Positions 11,801-26,614 are shown, numbered from the stretch's first letter. The stretch: 64,000 nucleotides of DNA from Stichopus chloronotus (GCA_021234535.1 CM037840.1:6334835-6398834); one strand, 5' to 3'. Numbers and translations: made by a program. The notes: a model not told the origin generated them from the letters alone.

Positions 11801-14800
11801 TTTGTAAATAAAGTGTTTCCTTTCACCAAATGCTACAATTCTCGATACCTACCAAGGAGCGACGACTTGAGTAGTATGTTTTTGATACACTAGTGAGACC
11901 TATACTGTTGCACGTTCATTGTGTAGGTGGTTATAGTAAGAACTGTTATTTTCAAATATGATTTCTGTTTTTTGCTGTTTCTATGCCAATCCCATTGCTT
12001 TTCAAAGTAGTTACTGTCATTTTCCTTCATTGAAAGACATAGTCCGTTCATGTGCAACCTCGCATGTACATTTAAACATGAAAAAAAAGTTAAGATCAAA
12101 GATAATCTTATCTTTTTGGTTTTTCATCACCCACACAATCACTTTAAGTGAGATACACTTGCAGACATAATAACAAAGGACGTGAAGTTTCATCAGAGTT
12201 ATCTTCGTGTCCTTTCATCAGTAGTAGATGATCCTTGCATTTAATTAACTCCAAGATCATATCGGGCCTACAAACATAATAGTGTGATACATTTCTTAAT
12301 GTAGGTAACAGTTGTTGGGTTGTCAGAAGTAGCCGGTCACCGGTGGCAATTTGTTGTCTATATCAGCATTGATCCGCCTACTTTTTACTTAAACAGCAAT
12401 TCCAGATTCCTGCTCATAGCACACAAAAGGGAGCATAAACAACACAGACAAAAAGTTAGCTTATCTAATGTAAGCAATGTTTTTATAGGTTTTGTTGGGA
12501 TGATTTTTATTGCGAGTGGCCACTGTTAAAATTGAGAACAAGTCCTTTTATAGTCAGTTTGACAAATTTCACATCCTGTATGCTACATGCAGCAACACCC
12601 TGTGCAGTATGGTACGTGTGTGTGCTGCATTATTTGTGAGAGATTTCATGGAGATGCTTGTAGACCATGTCTTCAATGTATCATGACTGACAGCTTGGAA
12701 ACCGTATCATTTACAAGGCCATAGAGAGGTATACAAATCGTATTTCTAGTTACTTTCATTAGCCAGTCACACTTGAAAGTTTGCAAATGAGTGTGGTGGG
12801 CGGGCTCTATTTCCAAAGGCCTAGGCTGCTGTTAGGGTCATAGAAAAGAATAGTAAATTGCATTTTAAAGCAATGCAGCTTTCTTAAAAATTTGTAAGCA
12901 TGCTTGATGTTTCATACAATCAGCAAAAATGGATAATGATTTAGGGGGTTTCTACCAGGGCTACACAATAGCATAATGTAATGGAATAGTCCATCATAAA
13001 CACAAAAGCCATTTTAGCATGACACGCTCTCAAAATTATCTTGATTGGAACAAAATCATATCAGTCACAAGTGACTTGAAAAAAATAACATTAATCACTG
13101 AAATTATTTTGGTGACATTTTTTGTAATGTATGCAATTTATGGATTCCCGAAGTAAGGGTTGGATCTCTCAACTGGTATTGCTCTTTGCATGCACATACT
13201 GTTTGTGTTGTAGAAAACCTTCAGGGGAGCAGCTTGATTATTGATCATTGAAACTATCAAAAATAGTTCAGTCAGTCAAAAATGCCAAAAACATTTTCTG
13301 GTGTGTACAAAAGTCTCCAAACTAACAATCCGTACAACATTTGCACAAACTGTAATTGGATGATTTTATCCGACTAGGTGTTTCTCTCCATAGATGTGGC
13401 TTGAAACTGTTGCTGTTGCCTAACATGAGAATGCACAAAGAGCCACATGTGCTACTGAACTAATTAATAATCCTTTCTGTATGGTAGGGTTTTCAGACTG
13501 AAATAATTTTTCGTCCAAAGTGTTTATACGTGTTTTCTATGATGGCAAATACACTGCTAAGCTTAAGATGGGCCATTATCAATAGGATGGTATACATTAA
13601 GTCAAAACTTTTTACATGGTCTTAAGATATTTAAGTTTTCTCACCATATATAACAGTGTTACAAGAAGCCAATCCAAATTGTGACTCCATGTCAATCCAA
13701 ACCTAGAAGAGATGAATCCAATGTCAATCATTCATTTGCTGCCCATTACATAGACAAGGGGAATGGGTTAAAAAATTCACAGGCACTTCTACAAAGGCTT
13801 TTTTTTTTTAAATTTTCTACTTCCCCATCAAAGCCCTTCCTTCCATCGGTTTTCAGTACTTCCAAGGCATTTTGCTGTGGCAAAGATGGTGACATTTTAG
13901 GACAATGCTTAGCAAGTGTCAGGTTTGAGATTCGATACCTGGGTGGGTCACAGTAACATAGGTTTTTGTCCAAGAATATGGCATAGTATAAAATTCTCCA
14001 TTTCCCTTCTGAAAAACTAAAATCATAACATCAAGTGATACAAATTTTTTTGTCAATATCTGTGACCTTCAGCACCTTGCAAAAAGGACTGATAGTTCTG
14101 AGACATAGTGGTCATACATTAGCTTGAAGATGTCTGTGAGTGTTATTTGAAACTGATACTTGAACTTGTCACAGCTAAGGGGATCAAGTAGGAGTTCATC
14201 TTGAGGTTGTTTCAAACTTCGTTACAATGCTTCAAACTGTTAAGAGTTTTAGGAATGAGTCTGTATGAGATTGTGGTAAGTTACTGGTTAACTTAGTCAT
14301 AATGTTCAGAAACTTAGAAGTGGTGTAGTGGGAAATCTTCATGAGGTTGCCTTAAACTTAGTCATTATACCTCAAAATCTTAAGGTTTACTGCTAGGTCT
14401 TGATGAGGTTGTGGTAAACTTATGCTCACAAAGATGTGGACTGTCTAATTTGACAGGGGTTCTGGTCAGCTTAATCACGGTGGCAGTCACATTTTCATCA
14501 GTTGTAAAGACCATAGCATGTAACTTTGGAACCTACTGTAGCAGTTTGTCAAATGTGAAAGATGTTTTAACCATAACTATGGAGTCCCATAAAATTGAAA
14601 AATAGTTGATTATCTGTAGAACTTAGCTGTATGGTACGCATGAAAATGGAACCCAGTTTTCTTAGGATCCAAATTCTTTTCATGTTATTAATCATTATCG
14701 GACCACTCACGTATTTGTGTGTATCAAAGGCCTTTTATAACAGGTGGACTTGCAGCATTAGAGAAAGTAGTGTATGCAGAGCTTATGTGTGATATTATTG

Positions 14801-17800
14801 CTCGCTACAAGCCAGAACTGCTTCTAGTAGGTTTATTTTTGCAAGTGAATTAGAGTGTATTATATTGCCATACCTCCTTCGGCCATTACCTTCAAACATG
14901 TTCATGTTTTTGATGGGAATCTGACAGTTGATTGCAAACATAAAGTCAATGAATAAGCAAGCAGATGGAAAGTTAAGGACCGTGATGAGAATAGTAAACA
15001 ATGATGTGATCCACCAATGCTACAGAAGATGTTGATGACATTTTCCTCTGTTTTCTTTCAGAAAGCTGTAATTGGGAAACTCTTATTTGCAGTGCTCTCA
15101 GCCCTCTGCCTGTTAACACTGGTTCCAAGGTTCCCAATTATGGGAAATGTTGGTAAGCAATGAAGCATATTTCTGGTTTCTTGTGGTAGGAAAGGAACCT
15201 ACACAGTCAGGGTGACATATGTGTGTACTTGTGTGTATGTGACGCAAGAATGCGAGGTATGTTATGCAATAACAAAATAACTGAATAGTGTTTTTCAAAG
15301 TTGGTGTGTATGTGTATGATATTAAGTACATGTGCCCTATTGTTTTTGGTGGAGATCAAAAGTCATTTGGGATCACTAGAGGCAAAAAAGTGAATTTCTT
15401 TCAGTTGCTGTAACTTGCTGTCCATTGTTCAAATGGTGACAGAATTTTAGGATAAGATAAATTGGTATGTGCAGAAATACAGTACAGTAATCTCATTAAT
15501 ATGAAAGGGTCAAAAGGTCAGAAAGTGATGTTTTATTGATATCTCTCCAATAAACATTTTGAGGGGATAGTGTAATGGAAAATTTTGTTTGTCTATGCAA
15601 AGTGCATATGATGACCCCACTTGACCTCTTTTGACCTTTCTGTAATGCAGGGTTAGGTCTTGTTCAGACAAACCAAAATCCAGTTATTCTTCCCTCTTAT
15701 GATGCCTCTAAGTCAACCTACCGACATTTTATTGAACAGGAACAGTATGCAAGTTGTGTCATTGCTTCTGCAGAGAACATACACACAGATAAATACTGTG
15801 CTGTACATGAATTAAATGGGAATGGATTTATTCTTCCATCCACATCATCAGGACCTGGTTGATATCAATTGATTATTCCCCCCCCCCCCCCACAAAAAAA
15901 AATTCTATGGTATCAGCAAACTTTAACGTAGGATAAGAAGGTGACCTTGATTTTTACCACTGCCCTCCAATTTCAGATCTCCTTATTTGAGGCTGGGTTT
16001 AAAGTTGAAGCATCTTAATGCAAGGAACTGAAGTTCCCTTAAGGCTCCTGTTTATGTTGTGTTCATGGAATTATTAACATAATTATATTGTTTACTCCAT
16101 TACTTCCACTCCATCTCACTGATACTTTTATTTTTCTGATTACTTCAAGCTATGAGCAATAAATGACTGTTATCTAGAGATGTTAATAATGTATTATGTT
16201 TCATCAACAGATGACAATTTTCTTGCCAATTACTCATTTCTCTACCGGCTTGGTTATTTGGTTATTTCCATTGAAGTGGCGAAGTCCAAGTACTTCCTCG
16301 CTTGGGTATGGGGTGAGCAAATCTCCCTATTACTTTGATCACATCAATAATAACATAAAAGCAATGTGATGGCCATTATTGGTGTGAAAGTGAGGTTGTG
16401 AAGTTTTTTCTTGTACGCACTACTTTCTACATATTATTGCTATTTACAGTAAAACTGCATTGTTTCACTTGAACAGTAAGATCATAAACATAATGATATT
16501 AAAGTAAAAACTTAGGATTTCACTTAACACTTAAGTTGTAAATTTTGTGTAATATGGCTACCCTTTTACAGTAAGACTGTAGCAATTCATTGTAATGCTA
16601 AGAATATAGACAGGATTTCATTTAATCACCGTAGAAAATGACAGTTTTTTTTTTTAAACAGAATACTCAGTAAAACAAGGCAAATGAGAAGAGAGCTTAA
16701 AATGTCTGTAAATTGTGTTTGATGATAATAAAAGTTACAGAAAACAACATTGTGCAGTGGAAAAGTTTATCAAACATTTTTATATACCTTTATGTAATGA
16801 AGCTAAGCTAAGGACAACTAATGGTTGTTATATACTGAAGGTGGTGCAACTATTTGAATTGATGGAATCCTGATTTTTCTTACTTTTCTTGCAGCGGATG
16901 CTATTAACAACTGTGCTGGGTTAGGGTTTAATGGTTATGATGATAAAGAAAACCCCAAATGGGATGGAATCACTAATGTCAAAATATGGAAATTTCAGGT
17001 GAGATTGACTATTTGAGGATTTCCCGTACATTGACCCGTAACTTCCCTAAAAGGGATTGAGGGAGGTCACTGACTTTCAATCTAAAGACACATTTTGGTC
17101 TTTGTGTAGAAAAGTTTCATAAAGATGCCATACTTTGAAATTATTTGCACAGTCCTTTAAAATGCATTGTCAATATTTTTTACTAACATCTTGAAATCAA
17201 TCCAAACTAACCTAACATTGCACCTCTGTATGGATTCATCACACTTTTTGTTCTATGTAATGTCACCTAAATCTTGACTAACCTTTTGTCAATTTTGCAT
17301 TTTACTTTTTTGACAATTTTATCAATCCCAGCAGCCTGTTATCAAACTTTTATTGAGAGTGTTTCAGTTGTTTGAAAAAGCAGTACATACCTTTATAATC
17401 CTTTTGTTACAAATTTATTACTATTTCCCTAAGCTTTTTTGATAGTTTTAAGTACAAAATTCCCAAAAGACAAACCATTTGTTTTTTTTATTTTGCTTTA
17501 CCAAGATAAAATTTCTTGCATACAGGGAGAATTTTTTTAAGCTTGGTAAGTGACCATTGACCTCTGAGGTCCTTGAGACTGATATTATCAATCCCAGAGG
17601 GATCTTTATCTAACAATTAACACTGCACTTCCAGAGAGAAGTGATTTGTCATGTCAGTGTGGATTACTTATGAGAGATTTTTTACTCCAAGATATGATCA
17701 GATAGTAGCTATATTATAGATATATCCAGCAAGGGAAAGGGAGGCTGTAATGAACTGACTTCAAAGATACAACTTGTAACTTTAATATCAATACATACCA

Positions 17801-20800
17801 TGTGCTGGCTGCAGAATTCTTGGCAATCAATTACAAGCCTGGAAGGACATTGGAGGACTTTTGTGAATGTCTCTGTGAATAACTTTACACTAGAACTAGA
17901 AAAAGGCTAATATTTAGTAGTTAAACCTATCTAATTGCTTTTATTACTTTCAAGTAGTTGTAATGATTCAGTTTTGCCACATCACATGGTATGCTGTATA
18001 CAGAAAAGACCAGTACTTGAACTGAGATGGGGTGTTACACTAAATTACTGTGGGGCAAGTATCTTAGGAGAGCAACATCCAAGTAAAATAATGGCAAGGA
18101 ATCACTAAGCCTCTTGGCTTTCTGGTTCATGGAGGACAAAGGTCATTTGAGGTCGCCAGAACTTAAAGTATGGAAAACCCATCAAGGACGATATCTCAAC
18201 AACTAAAGGTTGCCTGAACTTCAAACTGTTAGCATTGATAAGCCCTTATAGGTAGATGATCTCTGTCATTATTATGGAGGGCACATGAGGTCAGTTGAGG
18301 TCATAGTTTGAAATCTTGTCACATGGTATCTCAAGAAGGGAAAGTTGCTGGACCTTTGAACTTGATTTGTAGGTTGATGATCCCTTAGCAGATGATCTCT
18401 ATTGTTTTTGATGTAGGTCAGAGGTCATTTTAGGTCACCATATTGATAAAGTATGAAAACATATTAATATCATGAGGTAGGTGCGTAGTGCAGATTTTAT
18501 AATTGGCATGTGACTTCATCTTAATTAGTTGTCCGTCCTTATTGTTTTTGGTAAAGGTACAAGGTCAACAGAGGTCAAAACATAGTGGAGTTAGAGAATG
18601 TTGCTCCACCTTTTTCATATTTTCTGTGTAGGTCAAAGGTCTTATGGGATAAGCAGAACCTTTTGAAATATTGAAAGACTAACCTCAAAGGTCGTGTGAG
18701 ATATATAGTGTGACACACTAATACAGTATGTCACCTGCTTCCTTGCCATTCTGTTGTAGGTGTTCAACTACTGGAGAGTGTAAAAGTAAAAAACTGATCA
18801 AGGTGTGCTATTCAGTAGTTGACACTGATCTAGTCATTTATAGTGTCTGATAAGAACATGTTTTAATTGGCCCTTTTGTTAAAACTCACCAGTATTCTCC
18901 ACAAATGTCTTAAATACTGTTTTGTCAACACCCCAATTGCTATGGCCCAACTTATATTTCTCTCCTGGGATTTAAGCCTTTGCTTACTCCCTCAATGAAG
19001 GTGGGACCAGTGCTCTTTGCTAATTGTTGACCTTTAGGTCATGTTTTGTGTTAAGACCAGGTTAAGTGAGCAGCAGATAACACTTGGTGATTAAATTTGC
19101 AGGGCTTTGATGTCAGTGAAACGGTAAAGTTACTTTCTTCACAATTATTTGAAGTATTAAAATCACTAATTGATGATAATTAGATATTAATGTGGAGACT
19201 AAATGTGAAAACAAAAATTGGACAGTGGACAATGATATGCAGACCTACCATTACAGGGCAAACTGTGTACTACACCAGTGTTTGTGCTAAGGTGCTCGAC
19301 TGGGGGATTACCATACCTGGCTTCTAAAATCCTGCATAGTAACAATTTTTATGAGGGAAATTCCTGCATTGTTTTCCTGCATCATTTTTCCATTCAAATG
19401 TGTTCAGGTTGTTGTCAAAATCATGGACCTTTTTGTTTTGTTCATCATGCAAACAAAAATTCTCGCAAAAAGAGAAGGAAAAACAATGCTTTCTTCAAAC
19501 GTTGTGATTGGGCAGTAGTGCTGCTATCCTTGAAAGAATGGCATCTTAAGCAATCGAAAGTTTGTTTTCATATGTGCACTTGTCTGTTGCAAAGACACAA
19601 GTTTGCTAGCTAGCAGCACACATGAATACTGCTTACTCCATACAAAGGCTAATGTTAAAAACTTCATGATTGGTTAAGTGATAGTCAGCCTATTACAACT
19701 CGTAAAAGTTCAAGTTTTGGGTGTAGAAATGCACACATGTACCACTGTCAATGGACTTCCCCCATTGAGTTTATGTTATAATCAGAGATGGGGGAGTAGA
19801 GTTGCTATCATGTTGTCAAATAGTAACTCTCTGCTAGGCAAAAGTTTGAGCTGAAAACATTCTTTGAAACATTAATCCTATCAAAATTTATTTGGAATTT
19901 GTACTTACACAACTGCCTACCTAAGGTATTGAATTAGCAACTAATTGCCTGCCTTGGAGCATGACATTTAAATTTAGGTTGGCAGTTGATTGCCCTTCAG
20001 AAAAATTTTGATGACCACGCCTGTTTTGTCTTCTGTAACCCTTTTGATTCCTTGCTGAAGGCAGGTGAGGAATGTATGCCATGGTGATGGCATGGGCGTG
20101 TGCATGTGTGTGTGTGTGCATGTGCCTGGTTGTAAACGTGATATCTCAAGAAGGGAAAGGTGCTCCATCTTCAAAGTTGGTATGTTGGTAGTCCATTGTA
20201 AGTAGACGATTCCTATTGTTTCCATGGAGGTCAAAGGTCATGTGAGGTCACAAGAGCATGAAATATGAAAACCTATGAAGGAAGATATATCAGCAATGGA
20301 ATGTTGTTTCAACTTCAATCTCATATCACTGGTAGCACTTGATGAGTAGATGATGCCTGGCATTTTGTATGGGGGTCAAAGGTCATGATAGGTCGATAGT
20401 GGACATAGTTTGAAAACATCGTAAACATTATATCTCAAGGAGGGAAGGTGATTGAACTTCAAAGTTAATGTGTTGATAGTCCATTTTGAGTAGATGATAC
20501 CTATTGTTTTTCATGGGGTCAAAGGTCATTCAAGGTCACCAGAGCTTAAAGTAGGAAAACTAGTCAAAGGGGCATATCTCAGTAATGGAATGTTGCTGGA
20601 ACCTCAAAGTGTTATTGTTGGTAGCACTTAATAAGTAGATGATGTAAGTCATTTTTATGGAGGTCAAAGTTCATGTGAGGTCAATAGTAGACACAGTATC
20701 TTAAGGAGGAAAAGGTGCTCGAACTTCAAAGATGTTGTGTTGGTAGTCCTCTGTAGGTAGATGACATCTATCATTTTTCAGATTAAGTATGAAAACATGT

Positions 20801-23800
20801 TCTCTCAGCAACTGAATGTAACCAGCACTTCAAACTGTCAGCATTGGTAGTAGTTGATGAGTAGATGATCTCTGCTATTTGAATTGCCTTTGGGAGGCTG
20901 AGAGAATCATGTTGTCATATTTAATCAAATGTTAAAATCACAGAGTTGATGATATTACAGATGTGTATTTATAGCAAATGCCGACAGTTGTGAACCTTCT
21001 TGTCTAACAATTCTGTAATATTTTGGGGACATCAAGTGTCACATCTTGTCATCACTGAAATGTAATACGATGGATCATTCCCATCTTAACCCCATGATCC
21101 TTTCCAAGAAGTAGATGTTTAGTGGCAGATAAATGTTGCTAAAACAAATTTGTTCTCATTTTCTTCAACATGCTGTTGAAAGCCTTGTTTTTTTTTAAAC
21201 CTCTCAAATCAATCAGTTAATATCACTTAACCTAGCTTTTTGATTCCTTGCTGTAGGCAGGGGAATCTATGCAGTCCTGATGTCGTGTGTGTGTATGTAT
21301 GTGTGTATGTGTGTGTGTGTGTGACGGTTGCTCGTAAACACTCTATCTCAAGAAGGGTAACTCTGAGTAATTTCATTTTTGGCATGTAGGTTGCCCATAT
21401 TGAGTAGATGATCCCTATTGTTTTTGGTGTCCAAATCTTGCATATTAATGAGGTTATGGGGTAAAACATAAAAAATGTTAAAACTGCCATAGTTCCTTAT
21501 CCGTGGGTCAGATTTGTTTTAAACTTGATAAGGTTGTCTGTTATCAACAGGTTCACGACCCTGTGAAATTTAATGCTTATCAATAGAGAGGAAGGGATAA
21601 TTTTTCACTATAAAACAATAATAATAGCCTAAACACCATTATTGTGGTTATTATAAACTACCGTACAAATGCATATTGGGCTACATTGTGCAATTTCAGT
21701 TTTTGATTCTGTCGCACACAGTTAACTCAATGGGATTGCTCCCTACAGTACTGCATTTGTAACTTAGTGAGTAACTTCTAGTGTGAGGGGCCTTGATAAG
21801 TTGTCCAGAGAGATAGTCTTGGTATGGGGGGTCATGGGGTCAGATAGACAAGGTGGCATTCATGCATTGGAATGTTAATGGGTTTATAAAAAAAATGAAG
21901 AAAATAAAAAAAAACATCTGTTCTGTCATTTATTTGGATAATATCAATATCCAGAGGAACAGCTGGTAGCAAAACAAGGTTTCTTAACAATCAAATTGGA
22001 GTGCTTTCAACCATATTTCACAATGTCGGAAAGGATGGAGGAAGCAAAAATATTGAGGAGGAATCATAACTTAGGGTCAACTTACGAGGACTTTGAGTGT
22101 GTTAAAAGCTACTTGTAACAAGGAAGAAATTATCGCAGAGTCGATAAAGGAAAATTTGCAAAAGGCAGAGCACCAATTTGAGGCAATGGAAGAGGTTCAT
22201 GCTGATCTGGCTGGGCTGTTGTCTGATGAAGCATTTGAGCAAGCAGAAAGCTGGATGTTGGAATGCCAAAATCATTATACTGAGGAGAGGGAGGAAGCAT
22301 TGAAAAAGTTAAAGGAGGAAAGTGAGTTTCAAATTAGCGTTGGAATTACCTAAGGCAGAAATTCCACCATACGATGGAGACCCAAGAATATTCTGGTCGT
22401 TTATGAAGAATTTTGAGGTAAATATGGCAGACAAGCTGAGTTCAGATGAGGTAAGGTTGAGTTATTTGACTCAACTAACAACAGACAAGACTAGAAGCAG
22501 CATTGATTACTGTGTGTTTCTTGGAGCTCAGAGATAATGTTGACTGATGTCATACTCATACTGTACTTGATGTGTGGGTTGTATGGCCTGGGTAGGTGAT
22601 CCCTATTGCTTTTGGTGGATGTCAAATGTCGCGATCATTTTAGGTCACCAAAATAAAGGTCATTTTGGGTGAAAGGCTTGTGGTGTATCAAGAAAAATAA
22701 CTGCAGTTGATCTTATACTCGTCATGTGAATAATTCATGTTTGTTGTAATGTAACCATGTAGCAAGGAATCACAAAGCCTTTTGGCTTTCTGGTTAGCTT
22801 TATCAGCTACTTACTTGCCAGCAACTCCCTGTCAAGACTAGCAAAGTACTTTGTTTTAGTGACCTTTTCCCAAGGGAACTAACCGTTAGAGGGGAAATAT
22901 TTCTTAGGCCTCCTTTTTCAGACTTATAACCACACTTTGGTGTCAGGGGCTTTCTGTCAACTTTCCTACCTGGGAATAGTAACAGATGTATCATTTATAG
23001 CACAAATTTGCTTATGTGGCTTACATGTGTGGTTTAAATTCTTGTGTTCTGTTCTTCGTTTTGCTATGGTGGCTTTCCGTCTTCCACGGTAGCTTTTGTG
23101 AAAAGTGCTTGTATTATTGTATACATGTGTTTGGAAAAAAAAGGAGATATGGGCAAGGAATCACGAAGTCCTTTGACTCTCTGGTTAAACCCAAAAGGAA
23201 AGTCGAAAGATGGGACACTCTAATTGTCACCATATGATATGCTACCTTTGCCGATGTTGAGCTGGAGCAGAGTTAATATGTCATGTAGGTTAAGATAAAA
23301 TTTAGACATTAAGGCAAGAGGCATTTAATGAACTGATCAAAGGGGAAGTGTACCAGCGTTCACTTACTTCATGTATTGTAGGTTCTTGAGAAGGAAATTC
23401 ACCTGAAATTCATTTGAGGTCACCAGAGCTTAGAGAACGAAAGCCTATTAAAGGGGAAATCAGGGTTTATTTTCACAATTTATTTCACTACAATTCTGCA
23501 CCGGTGTCGCACAATGACTTATAACTAACAAATATGATTAAGATTATCTCAACACATGTGGACAATTTGGAGAAACGAGTCAAATTTGCAAAAAATCGGT
23601 CAAGAACTCTGAAAGTCTGTAGCATCCATACTCATCGAATCAAATATGAATATTCAATACTATCGCCTTTTCAAGGTATGAGGAGGTGTGGCTGAACAGT
23701 TTCATACATATCCTATGTGTGCTGTATGTATCATCAACTATCACTTAACTCTTGTTTACTTAGCACTGCGCAATGCACGAACAGCATGGGAACCTGTAAA

Positions 23801-26614
23801 CATTTGGTTATGTATATTCATATAATGTCATCTCAGTCTTACGCTGTGATTAGTCATTGTATAGAGGAGGCTCTCTTTGTCTTGTACATAAACGTTTATT
23901 TTTTGTACCTGACAAATATTAAGAGTTCTCATTCAACAGTAATTAATGCAATAATTACCTTTTCTACCTTCAAACACCTCGCCAACGTCTCTGTATTTCC
24001 ATGAACAATCAGTTTGCAAAGAAAAATCAACTACAGGTGAATTTTCTCAGTCAAACCCTGATTTCCCCTTTAAGGGAGATATTGCAGCAACTGAATGTCG
24101 TTGGAACTTCAAACCCTTATCATTTCTAGCAACTGATGTAAGGTCAATAGAGGACATTGTTGGAAAACCTTGTAAACACTGCATCTCAAGAAGGAAACGT
24201 TCTGGAATATCAAACTTGGTGTGTCAGTAGTCCATGGTGAGTAGATGATCCCCATTGTTTTTCATGGAGGTCGAAAGTCATTTGAGGTCACCAGAGCTTA
24301 TTGGAAGAAAACCTATTAAGGGAGATATCTCAGGAACTAAATGTTGCTGGAACTTCAAACTCTTACCATTGGTAGCACGTAATGAGTAGATGGTGTCTGT
24401 CATTTTTTTTATGGAGGTCAAAGGTCATGTGACATCAATAGAAGACATAGTGTGAACCCTTGAAAACACGTACAGTATCTTGAGAAGGGAAAACTGCTTG
24501 AACTTCTTATGTTTCATGTAAAGCATAGGTAGCATGTGATACATACTAATGTTATAATGTCAAATTCAGAGGAAAATGCTCATAATCAGATCATCAAAAC
24601 CACATTGCATTTGTGCATTCTGGTGTTTGTAGGTTGAAGGTCAGTTGAGGTCAGTAGAAATCACAGTTTGAAACCTTGCAAACATGGTATCTCAAGAAGG
24701 GTAGGTTAATGGAACCTCATATTTGGTGTGTAGGTGGTCTATTGGATCACTAGTGTTTTTTTCTTTCATAAATTAAATGTGTGTAATGTACATCAGTATG
24801 TTCATGTTTCTTCTTAAAGACTGCCACCAGCCTTAAGGTTCTGATTGAGAACTGGAATATCACAGGTGCTCGGTGGTTGAGGCACGTGTGTTACGACAGG
24901 ATCCCGGTTCAGAAAAAGCTTGCAACATTCATGCTATCATCAATATGGCATGGATTCTACCCTGGCTATTTCTTCACTTTTGGTTCTGCTAGCATTATGG
25001 TTGCTGCTAGCCAGAAGGTAAGTGTACATTAAACTCAAAACTCAATCACAACATTTATTAAAGTAGTCTGATGATACCACGCAGCCCTACTTTTTACCTA
25101 AAAACTAAGTTGATATTCTCCTTGACGAGCAAAAGCATTACTTCTTTGCATAAATTAATACTTGTAGTATCTGCATCAAATGTTCTTTCCATGTTTTTTA
25201 GTGTTACTGTACACAGTTAAACAACACTATTCACCAGTTTCAATTTTGTGTGTGCTCTGTGTAGGAATGGTTAGATTATACATCAATTGAGGGATTCTAT
25301 TGATTCACACAGATGAGTGTTTTTTTCACTGAAAGCAATAAAACTTCTGCATCTTGCTCCCCAATCATCTGAAGTTGTTAGCAGTGACTGTGTGATGTTA
25401 TTGAGAATAAATATAGGTCCCAAAGCCTAGTAATCCTTTGCCTTGCATTTTCAGAGTGGCAAGATTTGAAAAAATATCAAGCATTGAATGACTTTTCTGT
25501 GTTTACTTAAATGTTGTACATTGTAGATTATTATCATAACCTTTGTCCATTGCCACTATCTTCTCACAGAAGCTATCCACAAAACCCTTACATGTATCAA
25601 CTATCCAACTGTCAATTCCTTTTTGTGAAGACCGAAGAAGTATTGTTGGGAAGAAATCATTACTACTGTTTTTAGCTCATACCAGCAAACTACTGTGTGT
25701 ATAGTGTTAGTTGTTCCTATGATTTGACATAATGATACATAAATGGTACCTTCAGGGTATTCAGGTTTAAGCCTCTCTACCATCAGTGCCCTAGTTAATA
25801 TAAAGGATTTGTGGTTTTCAAGAGTATCCTCTAGCTTAGCATATTAATAACACACACTTTAAGGTAATCCCAATGTTTCATTCGTCAGGCATGTTGGAAT
25901 GTGTTAAACGGAAAATGGGTGTTTAGAAAACACCAACATGGCATACAAAGAAAATATATTAATATTATATTATACTAACCATATTATATTATTATATTAT
26001 AACAACCATTATTAGACCAGTGAGTCTCATCAATAAACATCTACAAAAGCTTAATCTCCTCAGAACATGCATGTGATGAGAAACAAGATGCTCATTTGAA
26101 TTTTGAAAAGTTCAGGTGAACAAATTATTTGTGAGCAACAAATAACTGAATTTCTATCTGTGAGAAACTTATTTCTTGAAGCAGAGATGACTGTCCTTGC
26201 TTATTGTGAATGATCTTTCATTCTATGTCCACAAACATTGGTTTTAGAAGTATGATTGTTTTCTGTAAAACAAATGCCTTATCGCACTTGAAGGGAATGT
26301 TCTAAAATTTGGAGTGACATTAATGTTTTCGCCTTCAACAGATTAGATGGAATTTTCGCCATTACTTCACATCTTCTACCCGGCTTAAGATTTTCTATGA
26401 TGTAGTGACCTGGTTTTGCACCCATCTTTGCCTTGCTTACTTCATTGCACCATTCACTTTCCTGAAGTTTGATCTCTGCATTAGATATTTCAAGTGAGTT
26501 TTTTCAACTTTGTATTAACCGTTGCTGCCTATGTATAAACCACTAGAGAACTTTGATATAGCATTCTCATTCATCAGTAGAGGGTTGAAAATCTTGTGTC
26601 ACATTTTAGTGGCC

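Larger units (their letters stand above)
20043..23191 (+). mobile_element. Hairpin-ended element, copy X, split by a nested copy
   Basis: The 5' hairpin begins at about 20043 (TTGATTCCTTGC), followed by (TG)n and monomers to about 20880. A 3' unique region then runs 20881-21239 and 22794-23191, co-linear with the reverse complement of 47088-47700. It ends at GGCAAGGAATCACGAAGTC and TTTGACTCTCTGG. The nested copy 21240-22793 interrupts it. Without the insert the element is about 1.6 kb. Confidence 0.65.

Noticed and set aside
14752..14835. Possible extra MBOAT exon with AG and GT borders and a plausible 27-residue translation
   Set aside because: The neighbouring exons join in phase 0, and in that phase this stretch hits a stop after five codons. 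The direct join already matches the relatives.
19278..19613. 111-codon open frame in an MBOAT intron
   Set aside because: No motif, no splice context and no homology I recognise; consistent with chance in an AT-rich intron.
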